Source: CAZVPF01 sp964628195 (GTDB lineage Bacteria; Planctomycetota; Phycisphaerae; Sedimentisphaerales; Anaerohalosphaeraceae). Taken from it: 64,000 nt of DNA. Numbering within the stretch: the stretch's first letter is position 1; every line of letters starts with the position of its first letter. Positions 44,798 through 53,123 of this stretch are shown here, piece after piece. The stretch is taken from contig CAZVPF010000015.1 in the NCBI GenBank assembly GCA_964628195.1, forward strand, positions 1-64,000, written 5' to 3'. The translations under genes were made by a program, and so were the position numbers. The notes under the pieces are model-generated. The model saw only the letters and a program-made list of their open reading frames with translations. It was not told where the DNA came from and did no database searches.

Positions 44798-47434
44798 TTA
44801 CGGACAGCTTGCCGCCTGGCTCCAGCCGCACTGCAGCCATTCAAATGCAAGTATCGAGTAATCTGTCAAAGTCACTTTACAGTCACCGTCAACATCAACA
44901 GAAGGCGGGTTTACACATACGATCGGAAGTTCGTAAGGCGCTGCGGGGTTGTTCATGTCGATAAATGTCCCAGGGTTATCCGTAAGCTGGCTAGCGCCGG
45001 TCGGCGGGAACCAAACCTCTGCCATGGGGCTGCCGCCCGGGGTCTCCCTGTAAGGAGCCGCAACGACAATCCTGTCAACAAGCCCTGAAACCGTACCCGG
45101 ATAGCCGTGGACAAAAACAGTTATTCCAAGTCCATCCCTGGGAGCGTATTGAGTAACATCACCGATATCGAAATAAAGAGTCGCCGAATATGTATTCCAT
45201 TCGGTCGTGCTTTCAATATCTCTTTCAAATGTTCCGCCGGCGTAACTTCTTGCCCTAAGGTGTTTTCCGCCTATTGAAAGGTAAACATTCGGATCTTCGA
45301 CAAGGTTTTTGAGAGTAACGGCAACATATATCGGGTCGCCGTCGACTATTCCCTGATTGCCTTCGGTCATGTCTCCGTCGGCGTCTTCGACTATTGCCAC
45401 AACAACTTCACCGGTTTCAAATGTCGCTTCTCTCCAGCCGAGCGAAAGCGAGTGTCCGCCCGAGAGGTAGTCAACGCTGTTCAAAATTACGTTCGGGTCA
45501 TTAGGGGTCTGACGGAATCTCAGGGATTCAAAGTCGGTCGCGTAGTCATCCGACCAGTCGTAACCGTAATAAATGTAACCGCCGTCTACATAAGGGCCGT
45601 ATCCGTCGAATGGCCACTGCTGGGCTATAAGTTCCAGGTCCGGCATATCTGTCTTGCAGTTGCCGCTGAAATCTGTGAAAGGCGCCGTGCAAACCGGCAT
45701 CGAACAAGGATCCGGGAATGTTACGTTTACATTATCCGGCGCGAATTTGTCCGGCACCTCTATTGTGATATCGTCAACGTAACCGACATCGGCACCGTTG
45801 GAATAATTACGTGCTTCAATTATCATACCGGTTCTGGCCGGGTACAGGGAGGTGTCGCCCTCGTCAAACACCCACATACCTTCAAGCTCTGTCCAGCTGT
45901 CCTGTGAATAAGTTTCATTTCCGCCGGCATATCCTGCAAAACTTATGAGGTTGCCGATTTCGTCGGTGTAGTGTGCCCACAGGCGAACAGCCCCTCCGTC
46001 CGGAATGGAACCTGTGTACCTGCCAGTTTTGGCGAACATCGAAGCCCTGACCACGTCACCGTCTTTTAGGTTATCGATGAAAGCTATATAACTTTGCGGC
46101 GTTGAGTTGTTACCGAATTCCTTGGTAAGCTTCAATGACCTCGAACCGCTGTAATATTCCGTGAAAACATTGCTTGCGACGGGCCAGTTCCACGCATCCA
46201 GTACGGTTCCCTGGTTTTCCCATCCGTAGCTCGAACTTGTCGTCGCCGGGTATGTCGTCGAGCCGCTGGGGAAGGTTACCGTGATGCCCGCCCGGTCGGG
46301 ATAAGTTATGGTAATGTCATCCAACCAGCCGGTGTCCCCGCTTTCGTCCCATACCCTTGCTGTTATCATAATGCCCGTTGCTGTCGCCTCACTTGTTACA
46401 TATCCGAAGGTGCCGTTTATCTCGGTCCAGTCTGTGCCTTGCGAGTACTCGTTTGCCAAACCAGCCGATCCAAGATAATCGTTCGAACTGTTCGTGAAAA
46501 ATGCCGAAATGCCAATTGAACCCGACTCGTCGCCTGAATAGACGCCTGTTTTGCCGTGCACCGAAACACTGACGGTCTCCCCGAGGTCCAGCCCCTCGAT
46601 CCTCGCGATATATGCCTGAGGCGGCGAATCAACACCCCTTTCAAGGAAAAGTGAGCCTGTACCGCTGTTGGTTTCACTGCTGTCATTGGCGACAACGATA
46701 TTTCCAAATGTCCCCAAAACATCTTCTCCGCCTTCCCAGCCGAAACTCGAAGAAGTGGTAGGCTGAGTTCCTGTATCACCGAAGATATAAAGATCGTCCA
46801 GTTGGGCGCCTACCTGGTAATCTTCAGAGTGGACGGTAAATACAACATCGACCCACGTAGCATTGTCTGGTATTGCAGCAGTAAATGCCTGATAAGCATA
46901 ACCGACATCTTCCCAAAGGGCTTTCATATCCTGCCCCATCACGTAGAAAAGGGTATAGTCACCGACATCTGTTTTTGCAACCAGTTCCACAAAGTCCGTA
47001 TTCTTGACATCGTATGCCGCAAGAATTTTCACCTGAGCCTGGACCACCACAGCAGTAGCTCCGCTTATATCAACACGGTCAAACTCACAGCTCAATTCGG
47101 GATCGCAATCTTCAAGCTGGTATGAACCGGGGTTCGTGGCGTTATAGTGATCTGTCGCACCGATATAATCTCCTGTATCTGCAAGATCCCCTGCAGGTGT
47201 AGGCCCGTCATAACCGTTATAGTAAGTCCTGAAGCCCAATTCACTGTCACCTACCCCCGGAACATATTCGAGATAGGTTTGGTCGGTAAGATACCCCGGC
47301 GATGTAAGTGTGTTTTTATACCTGCTTAGGATTTTATCCGGTTCCGTAAAACTTGTATAAGCGATAGTCTCGGCAAGTAAAGCACCTGCGCAGCTTAAAA
47401 AACATAATACCAGCAATAATCTTTTCATCATCAT
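44798..47434 (-). CDS. Large secreted modular protein with repeated beta domains and dockerin-like repeats
   Basis: 878 residues with a signal peptide (about 1-21). After an N-terminal region (22-225), two homologous beta modules follow: about 226-392 (SSSFGWEGGEDVL to GITVTFPSG) and 398-575 (SSSYGWENQGTVL to NVTFPDP). A third, more distant copy spans about 635-810. Two dockerin-like calcium half-motifs are present: DFSGNCKTDMPDLELIAQQW and DVDGDCKVTLTDYSILAFEW, the last at the C-terminus. No catalytic residues are seen; carbohydrate or surface binding is likely. Three ATGs in a row start the gene behind AAGGAGA. It is the last gene of the pseudopilin operon. Confidence 0.75.
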   Translation of the reverse strand: MMMKRLLLVLCFLSCAGALLAETIAYTSFTEPDKILSRYKNTLTSPGYLTDQTYLEYVPGVGDSELGFRTYYNGYDGPTPAGDLADTGDYIGATDHYNATNPGSYQLEDCDPELSCEFDRVDISGATAVVVQAQVKILAAYDVKNTDFVELVAKTDVGDYTLFYVMGQDMKALWEDVGYAYQAFTAAIPDNATWVDVVFTVHSEDYQVGAQLDDLYIFGDTGTQPTTSSSFGWEGGEDVLGTFGNIVVANDSSETNSGTGSLFLERGVDSPPQAYIARIEGLDLGETVSVSVHGKTGVYSGDESGSIGISAFFTNSSNDYLGSAGLANEYSQGTDWTEINGTFGYVTSEATATGIMITARVWDESGDTGWLDDITITYPDRAGITVTFPSGSTTYPATTSSSYGWENQGTVLDAWNWPVASNVFTEYYSGSRSLKLTKEFGNNSTPQSYIAFIDNLKDGDVVRASMFAKTGRYTGSIPDGGAVRLWAHYTDEIGNLISFAGYAGGNETYSQDSWTELEGMWVFDEGDTSLYPARTGMIIEARNYSNGADVGYVDDITIEVPDKFAPDNVNVTFPDPCSMPVCTAPFTDFSGNCKTDMPDLELIAQQWPFDGYGPYVDGGYIYYGYDWSDDYATDFESLRFRQTPNDPNVILNSVDYLSGGHSLSLGWREATFETGEVVVAIVEDADGDMTEGNQGIVDGDPIYVAVTLKNLVEDPNVYLSIGGKHLRARSYAGGTFERDIESTTEWNTYSATLYFDIGDVTQYAPRDGLGITVFVHGYPGTVSGLVDRIVVAAPYRETPGGSPMAEVWFPPTGASQLTDNPGTFIDMNNPAAPYELPIVCVNPPSVDVDGDCKVTLTDYSILAFEWLQCGWSQAASCP

Positions 47435-47471
47435 TCTCCTTATTGAAAATTAAATTTATATTTCTTATAAA

Positions 47472-49685
47472 TTACAAACCAAACAGCCAGTCTTTCAGCA
47501 GCAGTGAGAAATCTTCGAGGTTGACTTTCCCGTCCCCGGTCATCTCGCCTTGCTGCCAGCCGGCTGATTCATCAAGCCAGTTATCCAGAAAATTATCAAG
47601 TTCAGGTACCCCAACCATGCCGTCAAGATCAAAGTCACCGTAGCCTGTTTCATATACGTCATGTATGAGCATATCAATATCCTGCTGATCGACACTGCCA
47701 TTGTTGTCAATATCGAAAAGCGCATTGGCAGTACCAACCGCGCCGAGCATCAGGTTTATATCTTCAATGTCAAAATCAAAATCACCGTCAAAATCACTCA
47801 ATTCGGTAAAACGGTAATTCACCGTCTTGCTGTAGACCGGGTCCTCAGTCGCCTGCGAAGCGGCGTTTACAGTAACCATCGCCGCATGACTTCCCGACTC
47901 CTGCTGTCCTATAGTTAGAAAATGCGAATTGACGCCTGCCAGAGGCTCAGCAGTAAAAGGCCCTATACTGTTACCGGAATCGCCCGAGCCGCCCGAACTT
48001 TCACCCTGGAAGTTTGCCTGGCAGTAAGTGCTGTCGTCGCCGCTGCAAACAGCCAGTCCAACCTTTACATCATTTGAAAGTGCGTTCAGCGTAACAGATG
48101 AAACCTCGTTCCAGTTCGTGCCGTCAAATGACTCATAACCGGTTAATACGTCCCCAGCGCGTGATATCTTTAAGTACCTCGAACCGCTGTGTGTTGGCCC
48201 GGAGACCGCCGGTGAAAAAGAACCCTCCGTGCTCCTGTACCTCCAGAGAATGTTGCCCTCATTGTTAAGATATATGAAACCGTACCTGGCCCCGGCATCG
48301 GTCGTTTCCCGGACCATAAGACCCGCCCCGCCGCCCGGGCTTGACGCATTCATATTCGTCAGGTTATAAACCATCTCGCCGTCGCCGACCAGGGGGATGT
48401 ATACATAGTAAAGTTTTTCTGACGTAAAACCCACGACCCCGCTGCCCGAAACATTTATTTCTTCGTTTTCTGCGTTGTAAGTATAACTGCCGGCAAGGCT
48501 CGGGCTGCCTATATCCGTATCCTGCCAGTTTATAACACACGGGTCAGAGGCTTGGACGATATCGCTTTCAATTGTGTAAACCAGCTCATCGGCCCCAGCG
48601 GTATAAACCACATCCGCAGCATTTTCAACAAGGACCTCGATCTGATAGCCCTCACAGATTATGGCAGGCGGGGGGATATCTGCAACACTTGCCCCCATCA
48701 CAGAGGGAACCTGGTAATCGGCCACGACCGGCAGATGATCGCTGACATTTTCAAGCAGGTTCAGTACCTCGCTCGAAGCGCCGTCTCCCGTGGATATATT
48801 TCCATTACCCCCGTTCCAGTAATGCGAACCGTTATTTGCGAAAGTGTGGTAAGAATTTTGTATATAGTCAATGCCCTCACCGTCAAGCATCTCGCCGCTT
48901 ACAAGCTGAAAATCAAACCTGTCGTCCATTCCGCCGCCTACGAGCGGAGAAGGTGGATAGTTCGACGGGCTCTGGGTGTGCCATGCCATATACGCCGAAT
49001 TATTGTGCCAGCTTCCTGCCTTGTCCGGAGGGTCAAAGGCCCGGCCGCCGCCGCTTGCTGTCAGGTTGCTCCATGCCTGCTCTGAACTCGTATAAAGATT
49101 GAAGTCCCCTGCGTAAATAATGTTCACCCCATCGCCCAGCGCATCGGAGTTGACACGTATCTCGCGGGTCTCTTCGGCTCTCCTGTCTTCATTGTCCGAT
49201 CCCTGGCTTGCCTTGAAATGACTGTTGTACACATAAAAAACAGCATCCTGGCTCGAATAGCCAACCGGGCGAAATTTATACCGTATAGTCGATCTCGCAG
49301 CCCCGTCAGAGGAAGGATAATTCACAATGCTTTGGCCAATGAATTCGCAGGTTACGGTGTTATAAACCATTCCCGGAAGTCCGCCGCCTGTCGAGCTGCC
49401 CACAAGTGAAACATCATCATAGAAAACATCCGTATCGCCATTGTATATGTTGTTAAGAATATTAGCGATATTACCCGGGCTGCTGCTCTGCATCTCCTGG
49501 AAAAGCCAGATATCAACAGGCCTTTGCATGCCGTTATAATTCTCGTTTCCGATCGCCTCCAGGACAGTGTCAAGGCCGGTCCGCACAACACCGCTGTTGA
49601 TGTTATAATTCACCACCCTTATATGGGCATGAACAAAACACACCGGCAATAGCGAAACACAGATAAAAACAATATATCTTCGCAT
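47472..49685 (-). CDS. Secreted EEP-family nuclease/phosphatase with dockerin-like C-terminus
   Basis: 737 residues with a signal peptide (1-20). The catalytic domain (about 21-335) has all EEP landmarks: VVNYNIN, WLFQEMQ with the metal Glu, YNSHFKA, IYAGDFNLY, and NVSDHLPVVADY at its end. Then an Ig-like/LamG-like beta domain (about 375-560), a linker, and dockerin-like calcium loops near the C-terminus (DFDGDFDFDIEDINLM, DIDNNGSVDQQDIDML, MTGDGKVNLEDFSLLL). It could cut extracellular DNA, RNA or phosphodiesters. It lies 12 bases after the pseudopilin gene and 37 before the modular protein, so one operon. Confidence 0.85.
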   Translation of the reverse strand: MRRYIVFICVSLLPVCFVHAHIRVVNYNINSGVVRTGLDTVLEAIGNENYNGMQRPVDIWLFQEMQSSSPGNIANILNNIYNGDTDVFYDDVSLVGSSTGGGLPGMVYNTVTCEFIGQSIVNYPSSDGAARSTIRYKFRPVGYSSQDAVFYVYNSHFKASQGSDNEDRRAEETREIRVNSDALGDGVNIIYAGDFNLYTSSEQAWSNLTASGGGRAFDPPDKAGSWHNNSAYMAWHTQSPSNYPPSPLVGGGMDDRFDFQLVSGEMLDGEGIDYIQNSYHTFANNGSHYWNGGNGNISTGDGASSEVLNLLENVSDHLPVVADYQVPSVMGASVADIPPPAIICEGYQIEVLVENAADVVYTAGADELVYTIESDIVQASDPCVINWQDTDIGSPSLAGSYTYNAENEEINVSGSGVVGFTSEKLYYVYIPLVGDGEMVYNLTNMNASSPGGGAGLMVRETTDAGARYGFIYLNNEGNILWRYRSTEGSFSPAVSGPTHSGSRYLKISRAGDVLTGYESFDGTNWNEVSSVTLNALSNDVKVGLAVCSGDDSTYCQANFQGESSGGSGDSGNSIGPFTAEPLAGVNSHFLTIGQQESGSHAAMVTVNAASQATEDPVYSKTVNYRFTELSDFDGDFDFDIEDINLMLGAVGTANALFDIDNNGSVDQQDIDMLIHDVYETGYGDFDLDGMVGVPELDNFLDNWLDESAGWQQGEMTGDGKVNLEDFSLLLKDWLFGL

Positions 49686-49697
49686 AGTAACTCCGGT

Positions 49698-50678
49698 TTA
49701 ATCGATTGACATCCCGTTAAAATCATCCGGGTCATAAGTGTATCCCGCCCCGGCTGCGAGTGATCCGCTCGGCCAGTATTTTGAAATATCCACCGCCGCT
49801 TCAAGGTCAAGCGTTTCTGTTCTTCCGTCAAAGTAAAGAACGTTAACTTTCCCATTATGACGGAAAGAGAACCTTCTTGCGAGCGGGGTTATTTCGGGCT
49901 TATCTCTCGACGGCCCGAGATCGAACGGGTCGCCGTAAAGGTTTGATGCCGGGCCGCAAGTCATAAAGTTCCCCCCTTCGTTCTGATAATCAAAGTTATT
50001 GAAAGTAATAGCCTCAGTTTGACGGTTAAGGTACCTGGTTCCATCCATCACGTACACCTTTTTCGAAGGATGTTTAATTCTCGTAAGCTTGGGCTTATAA
50101 GATGTCGGCAACTCTGCTCTTGCCGCAATATCGACATCCGTCACCCAAACATCCCGGTCCTCATCGCCACCGGGATAAGCACGGTTGCTGTACAAATGAA
50201 ACGGAAGCAGGGCCCCGTAACTGGACACTGTCAAATTCCTTGCCTCTGAGGTCGTGAACATCCCCCCCCCGCTGCCGGTGTAAATATCGTCATATTTTTC
50301 CCTGTTGGACGGACATCTAAGCTCCGTCTCAAATATCGCTTCAATACGTTTTTTCCTGTCTCCCGGAAAACTCAACTCCCTGCCCAGTGTCGGGGATACC
50401 CAGTCACTGTTTTGGACGGGGTAAGTACTTGAACTGCCGAGGTCACTATTAAAACTTCTGTAGTTACCGCTTGTATTAGGCCCTGCGAGCCAGTCGTCCC
50501 ATTCTGTTGTGTAGGTAGACAAAGCCGTACCACAACTGCGCATGTGCGCTTTACAGACCACGGTTCTGGCCATTTCCTTGGCCATGTTGAGCGAAGGCAG
50601 CAATATCGCCAGAAGAAGCGCGATAATCGAAATCACCACCAAAAGCTCAATGAGTGTAAATCCCTTTTTCTCGTTCAT
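49698..50678 (-). CDS. Type II secretion-like pseudopilin
   Basis: 326 residues. N-terminal KGFTLIELLVVISIIALLLA is the prepilin cleavage and methylation site with its helix. The rest is a large globular domain ending RHNGKVNVLYFDGRTETL, the H-x9-D-G type C-terminus common in planctomycete DUF1559-like pseudopilins. It would be processed by prepilin peptidase and assemble in a secretion pseudopilus or stay at the inner membrane. It is the first gene of an operon with two secreted dockerin-like proteins, so it may help export them. A TATAAT box with a palindromic site lies upstream. Confidence 0.87.
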   Translation of the reverse strand: MNEKKGFTLIELLVVISIIALLLAILLPSLNMAKEMARTVVCKAHMRSCGTALSTYTTEWDDWLAGPNTSGNYRSFNSDLGSSSTYPVQNSDWVSPTLGRELSFPGDRKKRIEAIFETELRCPSNREKYDDIYTGSGGGMFTTSEARNLTVSSYGALLPFHLYSNRAYPGGDEDRDVWVTDVDIAARAELPTSYKPKLTRIKHPSKKVYVMDGTRYLNRQTEAITFNNFDYQNEGGNFMTCGPASNLYGDPFDLGPSRDKPEITPLARRFSFRHNGKVNVLYFDGRTETLDLEAAVDISKYWPSGSLAAGAGYTYDPDDFNGMSID

Positions 50679-50757
50679 TTTAACAACCCCGTCATTGTTT
50701 TTGTCTGTCTGTTAAGCCTGTATATTTGCACGATTTATTGTAAAGGCGTCATAGCTC

Positions 50758-50786
50758 ATTATAGCACACGGCTTTGCAAAGCTGAA
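50758..50786 (-). promoter_or_regulatory. Candidate promoter of the pseudopilin operon with palindrome
   Basis: TATAAT on the minus strand (50763-50758) with a weak -35 TTCAGC (50786-50781) at 17 bases. The perfect 12-base palindrome GCTTTGCAAAGC (50771-50782) lies between and overlaps the -35, as an operator would. Confidence 0.45.
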
Positions 50787-50865
50787 TTAATCTCATGTTA
50801 CAATAGAGTTATTATAGGATTAGTGTTCATATTTGTTGAAAATCGGCCCGTTCGATACACAGAAG

Positions 50866-50904
50866 CAGCGGGCAGACGGTTAAAAAGAGCCGCCATGCCC
50901 GCTG
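50866..50904. terminator. Long hairpin after the PEP-CTERM gene
   Basis: CAGCGGGCA (50866-50874) pairs with TGCCCGCTG (50896-50904), with a further small stem in the loop. It follows the leftward PEP-CTERM gene at 50966. It lacks a T-run in that direction, so it may be a 3' stabiliser or a weak terminator. A 14-base palindrome AACAACATGTTGTT lies between it and the gene. Confidence 0.4.
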
Positions 50905-50965
50905 TTTCTTATTTGATTAACAACATTACTAACAACATGTTGTTGAAAACCTGCTTAAAATTCGT

Positions 50966-51607
50966 TTATTTGCGGCGACGAAGCAAAAGACCGCCAAGAC
51001 CGAGGATAGCCATTGTAGCCGGCTCGGGAACTGCAGCGCCAGGGAAAGTAATTGTTGCTGTATCCGGGGCTGTTACTGAAAGGCTGTCTACATAAATTGT
51101 GTCTCCGCCGGAACCGCCGTAAGGACGTGCCTCAACGACCAGACCTGTTCTGTCGGTGTCTGCATCAAATGTCCATGTCCACTCAAGCTTCGACCAGCCG
51201 CTACCGTCAGAGTAATCATAGTTACCGCTTGCAGAGCCGGCATAGCTTGTTATGTCTGTGTCATCATTAGTATAGTGTCCCCAGATACGGCCTGAAGGTG
51301 AACCGCCTGGCGTAGTGTCGTATACCCAGAAGCTGGCTGTAACCTGGTCACCGGTAGAAAGGCCATTGATCCATGCAACAAAAGCCTGGGGAGTGCTGCC
51401 GCCGCCGTCAATAAGTTTTAATGCGCGGGGTGTATCTTCGCTTGAAAGGTACGGGTCGCTAACTACTTCTGTCGTAATAGGGTTATAAGTACCCAATACA
51501 CCACTATCACCAATTGCCTTGTCCTGCCAACTGTAAGTTAGTGTCTGTGCGCTTACAACCGCTGACAGAACAACTACTGTCAATACCAAAATCATCTTCT
51601 TCATCAT
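50966..51607 (-). CDS. PEP-CTERM protein carrying the same module as the large modular protein
   Basis: 213 residues. Signal peptide (1-20), one beta module (about 24-190, LTYSWQDKAIGDSGVLG to ATITFPG), then VPEPATMAILGLGGLLLRRR, a textbook PEP-CTERM tag. The module matches those of the 44798-47434 protein: PQAFVAWINGLSTGDQV against PQSYIAFIDNLKDGDVV, RIWGHYTNDD against RLWAHYTDEI, and RTGLVVEARPY against RTGMIIEARNY. So the same fold is fitted with two different end signals. Function is likely extracellular binding. Start behind GGAG; a structured leader precedes it. Confidence 0.87.
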   Translation of the reverse strand: MMKKMILVLTVVVLSAVVSAQTLTYSWQDKAIGDSGVLGTYNPITTEVVSDPYLSSEDTPRALKLIDGGGSTPQAFVAWINGLSTGDQVTASFWVYDTTPGGSPSGRIWGHYTNDDTDITSYAGSASGNYDYSDGSGWSKLEWTWTFDADTDRTGLVVEARPYGGSGGDTIYVDSLSVTAPDTATITFPGAAVPEPATMAILGLGGLLLRRRK

Positions 51608-51993
51608 CTTTCTCCTTCGGCCGGTGTCCAGCCTAATAATGTAATAAAAAATTGTTCTTTTCTCACCTGCCGGGCCATGCCGCCGGCAAGTACCCGTTAA
51701 ACACTAAACTGACCTGCGTAATTCTCCAAACATCCGATAATATACCTGATATCATCGTTTTTTCAAAGAAAAACATAGAAAAACTATATTTTCTTTTGTC
51801 CACCTCCTTTCATACAAATTCAGATACTCACCCCCTATATTAGCTAAACTTATGTAATTACAGCGAATACGTTAAACGCAATCCCTTTTTAACCTTGAAT
51901 TCCGGTCAAAATATATCGTTTGTATATTTGTTAATTGTGAGGGAATTGTTAGGGTTGCATTAAAACTGGACACGAATACACTCTTTTCGTGCC
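51608..51993. other. Long leader of the PEP-CTERM gene and end of the ABC operon
   Basis: 386 bases without a gene. They hold the PEP-CTERM promoter, about 120 bases of leader with two hairpins (a GGCTGG-ACA-CCGGCC hairpin just before the ribosome site and a TTGCCGG/CCGGCAG stem further up), and the hairpin ending the ABC operon at 51968-51994. Confidence 0.5.
51739..51766 (-). promoter_or_regulatory. Promoter of the PEP-CTERM gene
   Basis: On the minus strand: TTGAAA (51766-51761), 16 bases, TATATT (51744-51739). It leaves a leader of about 125 bases with hairpins. Confidence 0.5.
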
Positions 51994-51994
51994 C
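51968..51994 (-). terminator. Weak terminator of the EEP-ABC operon
   Basis: GG-A-CACGAA (51968-51976) and TTCGTG-C-CC (51986-51994) form a stem with one mismatch; on the minus strand it ends in a short T stretch (AGTTTTA). It touches the ATPase stop codon. Confidence 0.45.
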
Positions 51995-53085
51995 TACCGC
52001 CCATTAGGAATAACAATTACGTTTTCAGGATCAATATATATAGTTGATCTGCCCTGGTCGTCAACTACATGTTCAATACCACCCAATGCTGTTAATTTCC
52101 AACTCAGATTCTCCTTAATTGAAAAATTTGCTTGAGAAATTTCACCGAGATATGTTAAATTTTCCATTTTCACAGTAAATTGGTTAAACCGGTGAGGATT
52201 TTCGAGCTTTTCAGTTGCGGCAAAAATATTTTCTGGCCGGACGCAGCATAAAACATTCTGGCCGGTTTGCAGCCCTGCTGCGTGAGATGAGACAATTTCC
52301 CCTATCGGGGTCTTAATTTGCGTTGCAGCGTCAACATTTGTCACTGTGCCTTCGATAAAATTCGCTTCGCCGACGAAATCAGCCACAAACTTTGTCGCGG
52401 GTTTGTTGTAAACTTCCTTTGCGGTGCCAACCTGTTCGAGGTTGCCGTTATGCAAAATGGCTATCTTATCAGCCATGGAAAGGGCTTCTTTCTGGTCGTG
52501 GGTTACATAAATCGCAGTTGTTCCCGTAGACTTGATAAGGCTTCGCAGCTCCGTTCTCATCTGCATCCGCAGTTTCGCGTCGAGGTTGCTGAGGGGCTCG
52601 TCGAGCAAAAGGCACCTCGGTCTTGCTGCAAGAGCGCGGGCCAGGGCGACCCGCTGCTGCTGGCCGCCTGAAAGCTGGTTAGGTTTTCGCTTTACGTATT
52701 CGGCCATCTGTACAAGGTCGAGCTTTTCCAGGGCTATGTCATACCTCTGCTTAGCGTCGACTTTCTGCATTCGCGGGCCGAACTCAACGTTCTGCCTTAC
52801 TGTCATGTGAGGCCACAGGGCGTAATTCTGGAAGACCATTGCACAGTTGCGTTTTTCGACCTCAAGTTCCGTCACGTTCTCGTCATTGAACAATATCCTG
52901 CCGGAACTTGGACCGATGAGCCCTGCAATGCAGCGAAGCAGCGTTGTCTTGCCGCAGCCGCTGGGACCGAGCAGAAAAAAGAACTCCCCGGGCTGGATGG
53001 TTATATCGATATCCTTCAGTACCTCGGTAGTTTTGGCGCCCTTGCCGTATGACTTGGTTATGTTTTCAAGTTTGATCTCTGTCAT
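51994..53085 (-). CDS. ABC transporter ATPase (FbpC/PotA type)
   Basis: 363 residues. Walker A GPSGCGKTTLLR (about 40-51), signature LSGGQQQRVALARALA, Walker B RCLLLDEPLSNLD and the switch His in YVTHDQKEA are intact. Residues about 240-363 form a TOBE-like regulatory tail. It powers import through the double-domain permease encoded upstream. Last gene of the EEP-SBP-permease-ATPase operon. Substrate could be Fe(3+), a phosphonate or another anion; the family branch is shared by all of these. Confidence 0.92.
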   Translation of the reverse strand: MTEIKLENITKSYGKGAKTTEVLKDIDITIQPGEFFFLLGPSGCGKTTLLRCIAGLIGPSSGRILFNDENVTELEVEKRNCAMVFQNYALWPHMTVRQNVEFGPRMQKVDAKQRYDIALEKLDLVQMAEYVKRKPNQLSGGQQQRVALARALAARPRCLLLDEPLSNLDAKLRMQMRTELRSLIKSTGTTAIYVTHDQKEALSMADKIAILHNGNLEQVGTAKEVYNKPATKFVADFVGEANFIEGTVTNVDAATQIKTPIGEIVSSHAAGLQTGQNVLCCVRPENIFAATEKLENPHRFNQFTVKMENLTYLGEISQANFSIKENLSWKLTALGGIEHVVDDQGRSTIYIDPENVIVIPNGR

Positions 53086-53123
53086 AACATTTTTCTCTAA
53101 ATATTTATCTCTCTAATGATATA

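Noticed and set aside
49218..49409. Short frames opposite the secreted EEP gene.
   Set aside because: No recognisable protein features; they overlap a clear catalytic domain on the other strand.
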